From assembly GCF_000317205.1 (NCBI RefSeq), contig NZ_AJLK01000127.1, positions 1-53,944 on the forward strand: a stretch of 53,944 nucleotides of DNA. Reading direction: 5' to 3'. Shown here in pieces: positions 8,299 to 17,458 of the stretch; the stretch's first letter is position 1; every line of letters begins with the position of its first letter. The position numbers and the translations under genes were made by a program. The notes under the pieces are model-generated. The model saw only the letters and a program-made list of their open reading frames with translations, made no database searches and was not told the origin of the DNA. The stretch comes from Fischerella muscicola PCC 7414 (GTDB taxonomy: Bacteria; Cyanobacteriota; Cyanobacteriia; Cyanobacteriales; Nostocaceae).

Positions 8299-8422
8299 CG
8301 CACACCAAAGCCAAGGTAGAAAGTAGCACTGCCATACTAGACAGAAATGTACTCACACCGTTACCTCTATTTCCTGTTGCCGCTTGTGTTGGTTGATTAG
8401 ATTGTTGATTTTGGTATGCCAT
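8228..8422 (-). CDS. N-terminal membrane-anchor part of the same frame-split gene
   Basis: 64 codons from ATG 8422. A polar Gln/Asn-rich head (MAYQNQQSNQPTQAATGN) leads into one transmembrane segment, FLSSMAVLLSTLALVCGGYA, followed by IYQVRS; the frame then runs into an unnatural tail and stops. The natural continuation is in the frame of 7711-8298, so this is most likely the first quarter of a single-pass membrane protein of about 230 residues. It lies downstream of ndhB, whose own terminator (8761-8784) separates the transcripts. Confidence 0.5.
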   Translation of the reverse strand: MAYQNQQSNQPTQAATGNRGNGVSTFLSSMAVLLSTLALVCGGYAIYQVRSHTTKNTGCFKHKN

Positions 8423-8828
8423 AAATCAAATCTTAAGTTGATTGCTTGTATATTTATCATGTAAGTAACACATGTAAACTAAATCATTCCTGATACTTAA
8501 CCACTACTGTCTAAGGAAAGAAGTTAACACTACGGTATAAAGATTATCCGTCAAAAATGGTATATTGCTGAAACTAAAGGCATAGATTAAGTAAAAATTT
8601 TATTTATAATTCTGTTTGAAGTAGTTTTTAATACTCAGATTTAAGTGGAAAGCTGATCTAAAAAATTGGTATTTTTCATGTGCAAGTATGCGATCGCATA
8701 GAATTGGCGAGTTGGAGAATTAAAGTCCAGGTAGAACTTATAGAATCTAAACACGCAAAAACGCCTGACAAAAATGCCAGGCGTCCTAGTTGCAAAATTG
8801 TAAACAGAACAAGTATTTGCAATTAAAT
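8423..8828. other. Intergenic region containing the ndhB terminator
   Basis: 406 bp between the ndhB stop and the start of the frame-split gene. It contains the hairpin terminator listed at 8754-8784 and an AT-rich part that probably holds the promoter of the downstream gene. No ORF seen. Confidence 0.5.
8754..8784 (-). terminator. Intrinsic terminator after ndhB
   Basis: Read on the minus strand: stem ACGCCTGGCA / TGTCAGGCGT (8784-8775 and 8770-8761) with a TTTT loop, followed by TTTTGCG. It starts about 45 nt after the ndhB stop codon, as expected for an intrinsic terminator. Confidence 0.75.
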
Positions 8829-10391
8829 CTACGGTCTGTCGGTTTGCTCAGTAGAAATCGCACTTACTTGTGTGCTATCAACTGTTTTAGCTTGCAAAGT
8901 AGGGATGTCGGTCACAGAATTGTTAGCCAGGGTAAATAATGGATTCGACAAAATTCCGGCAATCGAAGTGGCGATCAAAGTAGTTATCAAACCCACTTGT
9001 AAAGGCCTAAACCCAGGCAAATTCCAACTAATTTCGGGATAATTCTTCACAGCGTCGGACATTTCTTGGGGTTCTTTGACCACCATCATTTTCACTACGC
9101 GAATGTAGTAGTAGATGGAGACAACACTAGTAATTAACCCCAACAAAACTAACCAGTAAAGACCTGCTTGCCAACCAGCCCAGAATAGGTAAATCTTTCC
9201 GAAGAACCCAGCTAAGGGCGGAATACCACCCAAGGACAACAGGGAAATACTCAATCCCAAAGTCAACAGGGGATCTTTCTGATATAAACCAGAGTACTCG
9301 GCAATTTGGTCAGTTCCCGTCCGCAGAGAGAAGAGAATCACGCAAGTAAAGCCGCACAGGTTCATAAACAGATAGACCAACAAATAAAATATCATGCTGG
9401 CATATCCGGCTTGGGTGTCGGCAATCAAGCCAATCATCACAAACCCCGCTTGGGCAATGGATGAATAAGCTAACATCCGTTTCATGCTGGTTTGTGCTAA
9501 GGCGACGACGTTACCCAACACCATACTCAGCACTGCTAAGGCGGTGAAGACAAACTTCCACTCTTCGGCGACAAGAGGAAAAACAGTTGTCAGCAAACGA
9601 ATAGCAAGGGCAAATCCAGCAGCTTTGGAACCAACAGACAAAAAGGCAATGACTGGGGTGGGTGCGCCTTCGTAAACGTCTGGTGTCCACTGGTGGAAGG
9701 GTGCTGCGGAGATTTTGAAGCCAACACCTGCAATGGCAAATACCAGGGCAATCACTATACCCAATGATTGAGATAGGTTAGCACTAGCAATACCATTAGC
9801 GATCGCATTGAGTTCCGTTTGTCCACCAGACAAACCGTACAGCAGAGAGACGCCATACAAAAATACCGCCGTACTTGCAGCACCAATTAACAGGTACTTC
9901 AGTGCTGCTTCATTAGAACGGGGATCGCGCTTGGTATAACCAGTCAGCAAATAAGAGGAAATACTCAAGGTTTCTAGCGAGACGAAAATCATCACTAACT
10001 CACTAGCGCCTGATAAAAACATTCCTCCCAAGGTAGCTGTTAGCAAAATCGCTATGAATTCTGCTAAGGCGGTGCCACTTTGTTCAACGTAGCGAATTGA
10101 CATCAAAATTGTCACAGCTGCGGACAAAGCCACAATACCGCGAAAGACAATACTGAGGTTGTCACCGTTAAAAGCACCGGCAAAAAACAGGGGATTGGCA
10201 TTATCCCATTCAAAATAGAGGGCGACTATGGAGGCTAACAAACCTGCGATCGCTAGATACCCAATCCAGCGTGAAGAATTGCGCCCCAAAATCAAGTCCA
10301 CTATCAAAACCCCCAAGAGGGTTAAGACCACAATTCCCTCTGGTAATATCGTTCCAGCATTCAACTGGGATGCAACATTAGCAAAATCCAT
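8829..10391 (-). CDS. ndhB: NAD(P)H-quinone oxidoreductase subunit 2 (NDH-1 subunit NdhB)
   Basis: 520 residues, typical for cyanobacterial NdhB. The protein is almost entirely transmembrane helices and contains the antiporter-like (proton-translocating) family features: [14 protein letters not shown], then [20 protein letters not shown] with a conserved Lys, [20 protein letters not shown] and the later [16 protein letters not shown]. NdhB is a membrane-arm subunit of the thylakoid NDH-1 complex, which accepts electrons from ferredoxin and serves respiration, cyclic electron flow and CO2 uptake. It starts at ATG 10391. It is monocistronic, as often seen for this subunit in cyanobacteria, with its terminator at 8754-8784. 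Confidence 0.97.
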   Translation of the reverse strand: MDFANVASQLNAGTILPEGIVVLTLLGVLIVDLILGRNSSRWIGYLAIAGLLASIVALYFEWDNANPLFFAGAFNGDNLSIVFRGIVALSAAVTILMSIRYVEQSGTALAEFIAILLTATLGGMFLSGASELVMIFVSLETLSISSYLLTGYTKRDPRSNEAALKYLLIGAASTAVFLYGVSLLYGLSGGQTELNAIANGIASANLSQSLGIVIALVFAIAGVGFKISAAPFHQWTPDVYEGAPTPVIAFLSVGSKAAGFALAIRLLTTVFPLVAEEWKFVFTALAVLSMVLGNVVALAQTSMKRMLAYSSIAQAGFVMIGLIADTQAGYASMIFYLLVYLFMNLCGFTCVILFSLRTGTDQIAEYSGLYQKDPLLTLGLSISLLSLGGIPPLAGFFGKIYLFWAGWQAGLYWLVLLGLITSVVSIYYYIRVVKMMVVKEPQEMSDAVKNYPEISWNLPGFRPLQVGLITTLIATSIAGILSNPLFTLANNSVTDIPTLQAKTVDSTQVSAISTEQTDRP

Positions 10392-10722
10392 GAGCTGTAT
10401 AGGTTTTGGCTATTAGACATTTAAGGAACCAACTGTGTTAATTCTATTGTGTTTTTAACTAAAGTTTCCTAAATCTGTCTGTATTACGGGATTAATAGCA
10501 TCAAATTAGTTGATTGTTGATAGTTGGTTGTTGATTGTTCGTTGCAAAAACCACCTACCAACTATCAACCATGAACCACCAACACATTTCAAAACAATAA
10601 GCAGATTCAGTAACATACTGAATCTGCTCTTCTTAAGTATTATATTGCGCTTGGCAAATATTTATTATTTATGCCTTCTAGCAATTGCTCTTGAGATTGA
10701 GCTTTATAAGTTCATTCAAGCC
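10392..10722. other. Intergenic region with a 12-bp inverted repeat and the rbp terminator
   Basis: 331 bp between ndhB and rbp. GTTGATAGTTGG (10516-10527) pairs with CCAACTATCAAC (10558-10569), a hairpin-forming repeat of the heptameric GTTGNTN type common in Nostocales. The rbp terminator (10590-10628) follows. The ndhB promoter must lie in the first 100 bp. Confidence 0.5.
10590..10628 (-). terminator. Intrinsic terminator after the rbp gene
   Basis: On the minus strand a perfect 13-bp stem AGCAGATTCAGTA / TACTGAATCTGCT (10628-10616 and 10612-10600) with a 3-nt loop is followed by TATTGTTTTG. It lies about 95 nt after the rbp stop codon. Confidence 0.75.
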
Positions 10723-11037
10723 TTAATAACGTCGAGAGTATCCACCGCTGTTACTTTTTCCCCAGCTACCACCGCCGGAGCGTCCGCTTTTTTCCTCCCG
10801 AGGTCTTGCTTTATTAACTTTCATTACGCGACCTTTCCATTCGGCGCCATCCAAAGCATTAATGGCAGCCGTTTCTGCTGCTTCTGATTCCATTTCTACG
10901 AAACCAAAACCTCGTGAGCGACCCGTTTCCCGATCTGTGGGAAGTTGAACTCGCGTCACAGTGCCATACTCTGAAAATACGTCGCTTAGCTCTTCTTGGC
11001 TAACACTGTAGGATAGGTTGCCTACGTAAATTGACAT
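10723..11037 (-). CDS. RRM-type RNA-binding protein with Gly-rich tail
   Basis: 104 residues. A single RNA recognition motif fills residues 1-80: SIYVGNLSY is RNP2 and RGFGFVEM is RNP1, with the aromatic residues used for RNA stacking present. The C-terminal 25 residues are Gly, Ser, Arg and Lys rich (SGGGSWGKSNSGGYSRRY). This is the cyanobacterial Rbp family, the glycine-tailed class whose members are often cold-induced and bind mRNA in the cytoplasm. It starts at ATG 11037 after GGAGAG. That ribosome binding site can pair with an upstream CTCTCC in the leader, suggesting regulation at translation initiation. It is monocistronic with its own terminator. Which Rbp paralogue it corresponds to cannot be settled here. 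Confidence 0.93.
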   Translation of the reverse strand: MSIYVGNLSYSVSQEELSDVFSEYGTVTRVQLPTDRETGRSRGFGFVEMESEAAETAAINALDGAEWKGRVMKVNKARPREEKSGRSGGGSWGKSNSGGYSRRY

Positions 11038-11041
11038 TAAT

Positions 11042-11088
11042 CTCTCCAGAATTCAGTTATGCATATGCAGAGCCGTTCATCCGGAGAG
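11042..11088 (-). promoter_or_regulatory. Leader hairpin that can sequester the rbp ribosome binding site
   Basis: In the mRNA, CTCTCCGGA (11088-11080) can pair with TCTGGAGAG (11050-11042): 9 bp including one G-U, closing a 29-nt loop. The second arm contains the Shine-Dalgarno GGAGAG, four bases before the ATG. Loops that hide the ribosome binding site are a known form of temperature or ligand control. The 5' leader of rbpA1 has been implicated in cold regulation in Anabaena variabilis; that this hairpin is the element is inference. Confidence 0.55.
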
Positions 11089-11519
11089 CCACTTGCAGTT
11101 TTCAACAAAAACAAGAACACCACCGCCGAACTTCATTCTCCAAGCTTATTTTAACATATATCTTATTCCAGCAAGGCTATATTTGCCCTTTTATGCCATA
11201 TTTTTGAGCAAAATGTATCATTTTTTACGGTCAATCCTATTATTGTTGCTTATGCTTCAACTGACGCAATAATTTGTCTCTATACTAGGTCTTAATAAAT
11301 AGAAATATTATATTTTATAATTATTATTAGTTTGATTTCTTATAGAAACTTTGAGAGCGATCGCCAAACTTAATCTACTAAAGTGAAAACCTAAAATTAT
11401 GTCTTAAGCAAGATGCTAAATATATAAACTTTATGTATTCATCAATTTCCTTTAGTTTACTTATTTCAAATTAAAGGTGACTGTCTAGCTTAGCAGCTAT
11501 TCTTTTTTTTGAAATTTCC
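11089..11519. other. Divergent intergenic region between rbp and topA
   Basis: AT-rich spacer holding the outer part of the rbp leader and the promoters of two divergent genes. No ORF of note. A HIP1-like GCGATCGC lies near 11357. I cannot assign −35/−10 boxes with confidence. Confidence 0.4.
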
Positions 11520-14180
11520 ATGTCAACTCTTGTCATCGTCGAATCTCCGACCAAAGCTCGTACCATTCGCAACTACCTGCCAAAAAACTATCGGGTAGAA
11601 GCATCTATGGGTCATGTACGTGACCTACCCCAGTCGGCTAGCGAAATTCCCGCCAATGTCAAAGGGGAAAAATGGGCGCAGCTCGGGGTAAATGTAGACG
11701 CCGACTTTGAACCACTGTATGTCGTTCCCAAGGACAAAAAGAAAGTTGTCACTCAGCTCAAAGAAGCTCTCAAAGACGCTTCTGAACTGATTTTGGCAAC
11801 AGACGAAGACCGAGAAGGTGAAAGCATTAGTTGGCATTTGTACCAGTTGCTCAAGCCCAAAGTCCCAACTAAGCGGATGGTGTTTCACGAAATTACTCAA
11901 GAAGCCATCAAAAAAGCTCTGCAAAACTGTCGCAGTATCGATGAGCAGTTAGTTCGCGCCCAAGAAACACGGCGAATATTGGATCGACTTGTGGGTTATA
12001 CTCTGTCTCCTCTGCTGTGGAAAAAAATCGCTTGGGGATTATCTGCGGGTCGTGTACAGTCGGTAGCAGTGCGGTTGCTGGTGAACCGAGAACGAGAACG
12101 CCGTGCTTTCAAACAAGCGACATACTGGGATTTGAAAGCTACTTTAACCCCACCGCAAACTGGAAAGAGCAAAGAGCAGTCCTTCACTGCTGTACTTGTC
12201 ACCTTAGCAGGAACTAGACTAGCAACTGGTAGTGATTTTGACCCTACCACAGGGAAAATAGTCGCTGATCGCAAAGTCGTGCTGCTCAATCAAGCCGAAG
12301 CAGAAGCCCTCAAACAACGCCTGAGTGATAAAATTTGGAAAGTTACAGATATTGAAGAACGTCCAGTAACGCGCAAACCAGCACCGCCATTTACCACTTC
12401 CACGCTGCAACAGGAAGCTAACCGCAAATTGCGGCTTTCAGCACGGGATACCATGCGAATTGCCCAAAGTTTGTATGAGCAGGGGTATATTACCTACATG
12501 CGTACAGACTCGGTACATTTATCGGAACAGGCTATAGCAGCTGCCCGTAGCTGTGTAGAACAACTTTACGGTAAGCAATACCTCAGCCCCCAACCCCGAC
12601 AGTACACCACCAAATCTAAAGGCGCACAAGAAGCTCACGAAGCGATTCGTCCGGCGGGTAGTAGCTTCCGTACTCCCCAAGAAACAGGCTTGAGCGATCG
12701 CGAACTCAAACTCTACGACTTAATTTGGAAGCGTACCGTCGCCTGTCAAATGGCTGACTCTCGCCAAACCCAAATCACCGTGCAACTGCAAGTGGAAGAT
12801 GCTGGTTTCCGTTCTTCTGGTAAACGCATCGATTTTCCTGGCTACCTAAGGGCATATGTCGAAGGATCTGACGATCCCGAAGCTGCATTAGAAGACCAAG
12901 AAATCATTTTACCTGACCTCAAAGTCGGGGATCATCCTGACTGTCAAGAATTGGAAACAGTCAAGCACGAAACCCAACCCCCAGCCAGGTTTACTGAAGC
13001 TACTTTAGTAAAAACCTTAGAAAGCGAAGGTATTGGACGTCCTAGTACCTATGCCAGCATTATTGGCACGATTATTGACAAAGGGTACGCCCAACTGACT
13101 AATAATGCCCTCATTCCCAGTTTCACTGCTTTTGCTGTAACTGAACTGCTAGAAAAATACTTCTATGATGTCGTTGATCCCAGTTTTACTTCCAAAATGG
13201 AGCAAACTCTCGATGATATCGCTGCTGGTGAAGCTGAGTGGCTACCATATTTGCGGAAATTTTATCTAGGAGATAATGGTCTAGAAACCCTGGTCAAGCA
13301 AAAAGAAGATCAAATTGATGCCAACCAAGCTAGAACTGTAGAACTAGAAAACTTAAACGCCAAAATCCGCATCGGTAAATTTGGCCCCTACATTGAAGTT
13401 GAAAATGGTGATGGTGTCGTTACAGCATCAATTCCTAGAGATTTGACGCCTGCTGATCTCGATCCCCAAAAGGTAGAAACCTTGCTCAAGCAAAAAACCT
13501 CTGGCCCGGACGAGGTAGGACGTCACCCCGAAACAGGTGAACCAATTTACGTACTCATAGGCCCCTATGGACCTTACGTGCAATTGGGTGATAAGTCTGA
13601 TGAAAATCCTAAACCTAAACAAGCTTCTCTACCCAAGGGTGTCAAGCCAGAAGATGTCACCTTAGACATGGCTATTGGTCTTTTATCCCTACCCCGGACA
13701 CTAGGCACACATCCAGAAACAGGCGCAACCATTCAAGCAAATTTGGGACGCTTCGGGCCTTATATCGTGCATAACGCCAAGGAAGGCAAAGACTATCGTT
13801 CCCTCAAAGCAGGTGACGATGTATTGACAATTTCCTTGGAACGTGCTTTAGAATTATTGTCTGAACCGAAAAAAGGACGCAGCACCAGTAGCAAATCTAA
13901 GGCGGCTTTACGAGAATTGGGAACTCACCCTGAAGATGGCGAACCTGTAAATATCTATGATGGACCATATGGGCCTTATATCAAGCACGGCAAAACCAAT
14001 GTCAGTCTTCCAGAAGGTACATCACCAGAAAATATAACGCTGGATACAGCATTGGAGTTGCTAGCAAGCAAAATATCAAGCGGTAAATCCACTCGCAAAA
14101 CCACTAAATCCACAACTAGTTCGCGTAGCAAATCAACAAAAGCCAAATCATCAACTACTGCTGCCAAAAAAACTAGCTAA
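11520..14180 (+). CDS. topA: DNA topoisomerase I (type IA)
   Basis: 886 residues. The N-terminal TOPRIM domain has [10 protein letters not shown] (Glu8) and ATDEDREGE (around residue 95), the metal-binding acidic triad. The catalytic tyrosine is Y326 in [14 protein letters not shown], and [11 protein letters not shown] follows near 505. Instead of zinc fingers, the C-terminus carries four repeats of the kind [38 protein letters not shown] and [12 protein letters not shown] final Lys/Ser/Thr-rich tail (from about residue 860) probably binds DNA. The enzyme relaxes negative supercoils by single-strand passage. It starts at ATG 11520, and the gene stands alone after an AT-rich promoter region. 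Confidence 0.97.
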   Translation: MSTLVIVESPTKARTIRNYLPKNYRVEASMGHVRDLPQSASEIPANVKGEKWAQLGVNVDADFEPLYVVPKDKKKVVTQLKEALKDASELILATDEDREGESISWHLYQLLKPKVPTKRMVFHEITQEAIKKALQNCRSIDEQLVRAQETRRILDRLVGYTLSPLLWKKIAWGLSAGRVQSVAVRLLVNRERERRAFKQATYWDLKATLTPPQTGKSKEQSFTAVLVTLAGTRLATGSDFDPTTGKIVADRKVVLLNQAEAEALKQRLSDKIWKVTDIEERPVTRKPAPPFTTSTLQQEANRKLRLSARDTMRIAQSLYEQGYITYMRTDSVHLSEQAIAAARSCVEQLYGKQYLSPQPRQYTTKSKGAQEAHEAIRPAGSSFRTPQETGLSDRELKLYDLIWKRTVACQMADSRQTQITVQLQVEDAGFRSSGKRIDFPGYLRAYVEGSDDPEAALEDQEIILPDLKVGDHPDCQELETVKHETQPPARFTEATLVKTLESEGIGRPSTYASIIGTIIDKGYAQLTNNALIPSFTAFAVTELLEKYFYDVVDPSFTSKMEQTLDDIAAGEAEWLPYLRKFYLGDNGLETLVKQKEDQIDANQARTVELENLNAKIRIGKFGPYIEVENGDGVVTASIPRDLTPADLDPQKVETLLKQKTSGPDEVGRHPETGEPIYVLIGPYGPYVQLGDKSDENPKPKQASLPKGVKPEDVTLDMAIGLLSLPRTLGTHPETGATIQANLGRFGPYIVHNAKEGKDYRSLKAGDDVLTISLERALELLSEPKKGRSTSSKSKAALRELGTHPEDGEPVNIYDGPYGPYIKHGKTNVSLPEGTSPENITLDTALELLASKISSGKSTRKTTKSTTSSRSKSTKAKSSTTAAKKTS

Positions 14181-15039
14181 AAGCAATAGCTAATAGTCAA
14201 TAGGACAAAGTCCACAGTTTTACAATTGACTATTTATTGTATGGGCGAAGCTATTAGGTAATATTTTATTAACTGGCTGAGAATATTTATTACTTAAATC
14301 AAATGCTTCGCCCCTAACGACTATTGCTATCGATACACAAACAAAACTTCTACAACTAGGGTTCTTCGATTTTGGGTTTTGCGAAAAGTTTGTAGACGAG
14401 GCAGTGCGCAAAAGGGGAGTTCTCATCCCATAAGCGCCCTGGCTCCTCTGTTAGCGTCAGATCCGAAAGCGATCGCGAGACTGAAAGCTTTTAAATGACG
14501 AATTTTCACAAATAAATCTGGGGGCTTCCTGCGAGGAATTATTGCTAATCAGAAATGTATTGAAAAAACTTATATAAAATTATTTATTTGCAAAAAGTCT
14601 GTGAGCAGAGAATTACAGTTTTATTTGCCAAAAATAGACGTTTTTGTCTTGTTATTCTTACTCTGTTTTTTATAATAGTTACTGATAAAAAATATTTTCT
14701 GCTATACCCATACACCACTTCACACAATTCCTGATACAAATTCTCCCCCTTGTTGTCTGGTCGCCAAATCTATTCAGACTGACAACAGAGAGTTGTTATC
14801 AACCTCTAATCCTAGTCCTTTTTTTCAAAAAGCTATCTTTAGTAAGATGAGTTGTCTAGGTAAGGGATGTGATACTCTAAAAATTAAGGGAGAAAATAAC
14901 ACTATAATTTTAATAAATGGCTCAAGCCCGGAACACGGGAACAAAAATTAGCCGTTCAAAAACCAGAGTGCAAAAAAGCTAGTTTCTCCGTAGCTGATAA
15001 GCGAAAAATCGAGTTAGTATTTCAGGAGCGGTCAGTCCA
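14181..15039. other. Long intergenic region between topA and the small ORF
   Basis: 859 bp. GGGCGAAGC (14243-14251) and GCTTCGCCC (14305-14313) form a 9-bp inverted repeat typical of dispersed Nostocales spacer elements. The 68-codon minus-strand frame across it is not believed to be a gene. From about 14903 a leader of roughly 125 nt precedes the 45-residue ORF; it includes an ATG at 14917 opening a 21-codon frame (starts MAQARNTG, ends RVQKS) with no ribosome binding site. Confidence 0.45.
14903..14908 (+). promoter_or_regulatory. Possible −10 box upstream of the small ORF/aroQ
   Basis: A perfect TATAAT in an AT-rich context, about 130 bp before the 45-residue ORF. No good −35 is seen 17 bp upstream, so this is tentative. 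If real, the transcript would start near 14915 and cover the small ORF and aroQ. Confidence 0.35.
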
Positions 15040-15177
15040 ATGGACTATATTGAAAAGGTGCTAGAAAAGCTTAAGGAATTGGCACGCAAGCTGATTGAAG
15101 CCCTTTTAGGGCCAGAAGCTGAGCCGGAACCGGAGCTAATTCCAATTCCTGTAAACGATCGCTCACGTCGTCGCTAA
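15040..15177 (+). CDS. Small 45-residue protein upstream of aroQ
   Basis: ATG 15040 to TAA 15177, with GGAG (15025-15028) in ribosome-binding position. The product begins [18 protein letters not shown], a strongly predicted amphipathic helix, continues with an acidic-proline stretch ([14 protein letters not shown]) and ends in a basic NDRSRRR. The organised helix / acidic-Pro / basic-tail layout, the ribosome binding site and the 10-bp distance to aroQ on the same strand argue that it is a real gene. Function unknown; it may bind a membrane or a partner protein through the helix. It is too short for most automatic gene callers. Confidence 0.6.
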   Translation: MDYIEKVLEKLKELARKLIEALLGPEAEPEPELIPIPVNDRSRRR

Positions 15178-15187
15178 GAGAGCAAAA

Positions 15188-15652
15188 GTGCAGGAGTTGA
15201 TATTAGACCCCTTAAGCGTTCTGGTGCTGCATGGTCCAAACCTGAATCTGCTAGGACAGCGAGAGCCTGGTATTTATGGCTCCCTGACTCTGAGTCAAAT
15301 TAACCGCCAGTTAGAAACGGAAGGACAAAAACTGGCAGTGAAAGTATTTACCATGCAGTCAAATCATGAGGGGGTATTGGTTGATGCAATTCATGATGCC
15401 TTGGGAAAACACCAAGGTATCTTAATTAATGCTGGAGCTTATACCCACACCAGTATAGCATTGCGAGATGCGATCGCTGCTGTGAGTCTGCCTACAGTAG
15501 AGGTACATTTAAGTAACATTTATAAGCGAGAAGAGTTCCGTCATCACTCTTACATAGCTCCCATTGCCATTGGTCAAATCAGTGGTTTTGGGGTACAAAG
15601 TTATATCTTAGGATTACAAGCATTAGTGCTTTATTTAAGACAGAATATGTAA
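15188..15652 (+). CDS. aroQ: 3-dehydroquinate dehydratase, type II
   Basis: 154 residues, the usual length for type II dehydroquinases. Signatures are [17 protein letters not shown] with the catalytic Tyr near residue 29, [31 protein letters not shown], and [20 protein letters not shown] with the catalytic His region. It removes water from 3-dehydroquinate in the shikimate pathway, in the cytoplasm as a dodecamer. The GTG start at 15188 has only a weak ribosome binding site and follows the small ORF by 10 bp, so translational coupling is possible. The N-terminal extension [10 protein letters not shown] before the conserved core fits this start. Confidence 0.95.
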   Translation: MQELILDPLSVLVLHGPNLNLLGQREPGIYGSLTLSQINRQLETEGQKLAVKVFTMQSNHEGVLVDAIHDALGKHQGILINAGAYTHTSIALRDAIAAVSLPTVEVHLSNIYKREEFRHHSYIAPIAIGQISGFGVQSYILGLQALVLYLRQNM

Positions 15653-15726
15653 GATTAGTTAGTGGTTGGTTGTTGGTTGTTGGTTGTTGGTTGTTAGTTG
15701 TTAGTTGTTAGTTATTGGTTGTTGGT
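15653..15726. repeat. Heptanucleotide tandem repeats (STRR), GGTTGTT/AGTTGTT
   Basis: About eight back-to-back copies of a 7-nt unit (GGTTGTT changing to AGTTGTT), directly after aroQ. Short tandemly repeated sequences of this kind are characteristic of heterocystous cyanobacteria. Confidence 0.8.
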
Positions 15727-15774
15727 AATTTCCAATGCCCACTCCCCACACTCTCAAGCCCCGATCCCGAAATT

Positions 15775-16704
15775 ATGCATTATTCTCTTGTCAGCCGCAC
15801 TAGAGGGACTATATTAGGAGCTTTAATTGGGGAAATTTTAGCCTTAAAAGGTGAACAGGTGCCAAACTTTGCATCTAGCTATTGGCAAAAAATGGCGATT
15901 TTGAGTGCTGAAAGTTTAATCGAGGTGGGTAGATTTGACTTAGGAGATTGGAGTAGGCGTCAGCAACAATCAGGAATTATTTTAGAGAATAATACAGACG
16001 CTGCATTACAATTAATTTTGGCCACACTACCAGTAGCGTTGTTTTTTCATGAACATGCTGTCAAACTACGACAAAGCTTGCTACATGTAGTTAAAATTTG
16101 GCAAAATAACCCAGTTGTAGAAGATTGGACACTGGCAGTAGGTTATGCGATCGCTCTGTCTCTGACAGAAAAACTTACTCCAGCTACTCTCATCCCCCAA
16201 ATAATTAGCTTTGTGGGAGAAACACCCACATCTGTGCCACAGACATTATTAAAATTACACAATTTGTTAGAAAAACAGGCTGGATTAGAAATAACACAAG
16301 CCGAATTCTGCACAGAAGAAAAGCTAAGTCATGCCCTAGCAATTGCTTTTTATTGCTTTGTTAGTAGTTTAGAAGACTTTCGCCTTTCAGTCTTACGGTC
16401 TACTCAAGTTACCTCGCGCTCAATTTATATCAGTACAATTACTGCTGCTTTATCAGGAGCTTATAACGCTACAGCAGGTATTCCTGTAAGTTGGCGGTTT
16501 TTACTTGCTAAAAATAGGGCGGCACAATGGCAACCAACGGATTTATCCCAGATGGTAAAATTAGCAGATACACTTGTGGCTACCTGGTCGGGAGTGTATG
16601 ATCCTACTTTGCATCAAGGCGACGTGAGAGCAGAATGGGCCATTACTCTGAGCGATATACCTCCAGAGGCGATCGCAGCTCCCCGCGTGATCCGGCTGCG
16701 TTAA
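15775..16704 (+). CDS. ADP-ribosylglycohydrolase-like protein with eroded active site
   Basis: About 310 residues from ATG 15775; a frame open from 15715 would add residues derived from repeat DNA. The opening RGTILGALIGEILALKG is the N-terminal glycine helix of the ADP-ribosylglycohydrolase (DraG/ARH) fold, and AALSGAYNATAGIPVSW matches the helix that follows the second metal-binding block. The metal-binding acidic residues are mostly gone: NNTDAALQL stands where SDDT-type ligands are expected, and the DADT block before ALSGAYN is replaced by SIYISTIT. The fold is probably kept while Mg-dependent hydrolysis is lost, so it may be a binding or scaffold protein. It lies between aroQ and the 7TM-HD gene on the same strand. 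Confidence 0.65.
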   Translation: MHYSLVSRTRGTILGALIGEILALKGEQVPNFASSYWQKMAILSAESLIEVGRFDLGDWSRRQQQSGIILENNTDAALQLILATLPVALFFHEHAVKLRQSLLHVVKIWQNNPVVEDWTLAVGYAIALSLTEKLTPATLIPQIISFVGETPTSVPQTLLKLHNLLEKQAGLEITQAEFCTEEKLSHALAIAFYCFVSSLEDFRLSVLRSTQVTSRSIYISTITAALSGAYNATAGIPVSWRFLLAKNRAAQWQPTDLSQMVKLADTLVATWSGVYDPTLHQGDVRAEWAITLSDIPPEAIAAPRVIRLR

Positions 16705-17005
16705 TTTCACTTCTACCTTACTAATGATACAAAGTATAAAATATAGAAATTTTCTATTACAATAAATTAATTTTTAGTAAAAAAATATACTATTTTTTGG
16801 GAAAACATTAAAATTCAATCGGGTTCTGTAGGTAGCAATTGTGGCAAACAGGCTTCAAGTGTTTTGACTTAAAGCAATCAAGCAAGAAACTGCGATTATA
16901 GACGATGAAAACGCAGTCATTTTTTTAATCGTTGACTTAAGCAATTTATTCACTGGAAGCAACTTTACCAAAGCCCTACGCCGTTTACATTTATCGAAAC
17001 CAATT
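16705..17005. other. Spacer upstream of the 7TM-HD gene
   Basis: About 300 bp. The frame of the downstream gene stays open back to a stop at 16865-16867, but the stretch contains no ATG, GTG or TTG with a ribosome binding site, so the true N-terminus is unclear. An ATG at 16905 starts a different frame that soon stops. Confidence 0.4.
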
Positions 17006-17458
17006 GTGAAAGGCAAGCATAAAAAACAAAGAGCGCCAAACCCAAAGGTAAATAGTGGTAGTTTACCTGGAAAACCTTCTCCTGTTGTTTTCGTGATTGC
17101 AGTAGTCTCTCTTACGGGGATAATGGGGCAAAATTTATACAATCAGCCCCAATTAAAAATAGGAACCACCGCACCAGAGACTATTAGAGCGCCCTATAGT
17201 AGCCTGATTGAAGATACAAAAAAAACAGAAGCACAGCGCAAAGATGTTAGCAAAAGATTTGTGCCTGTGTTAATGGTTGATGAAAACATTAATAAACAAA
17301 TCAAGCAAAAATTACGAACGCTTCTAGCGCAGGGTAATGAAATTCGAGCTGCTGCTGGTTCTTTTCCTTTTTTGATACTTTTGTTTTGTCAGTTTCTAGT
17401 CAGCGTTATCTGCGCTCCTGTGCTGACTCGGAATGGGAAGACTTATTGGTGGCTCTAG
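17006..17458 (+). CDS. N-terminal fragment of 7TM-HD (PgpH-like) protein, before frameshift
   Basis: From GTG 17006 the frame encodes a basic cytoplasmic head (KGKHKKQRAPNPK), a first membrane segment (SPVVFVIAVVSLTGIMGQNL) and the start of the extracytoplasmic domain (IGTTAPETIRAPYSSLIEDT, then AQRKDVSKRFVPVLMVD), the typical opening of 7TMR-HDED domains. After SFPF (about residue 122) the natural continuation FDTFVLSVSSQRYLR lies in the −1 frame; this frame reads on out of phase to 17458. The switch point is the heptamer T TTT TTG at 17368-17374 in exactly the zero-frame phase used for −1 slippage. It belongs to the same protein as the next entry. Confidence 0.6.
   Translation: MKGKHKKQRAPNPKVNSGSLPGKPSPVVFVIAVVSLTGIMGQNLYNQPQLKIGTTAPETIRAPYSSLIEDTKKTEAQRKDVSKRFVPVLMVDENINKQIKQKLRTLLAQGNEIRAAAGSFPFLILLFCQFLVSVICAPVLTRNGKTYWWL

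Noticed and set aside
11996-12289. Antisense frame inside topA
   Set aside because: Shadow of the topA codons with no independent start signal.
14220-14426. 68-codon minus-strand frame after topA
   Set aside because: It contains the GGGCGAAGC/GCTTCGCCC spacer repeat and looks like translated repeat DNA.
14830-15000. Possible tRNA or stable small RNA
   Set aside because: No cloverleaf or T-loop sequence can be formed; only a small CCCG/CGGG hairpin is present.
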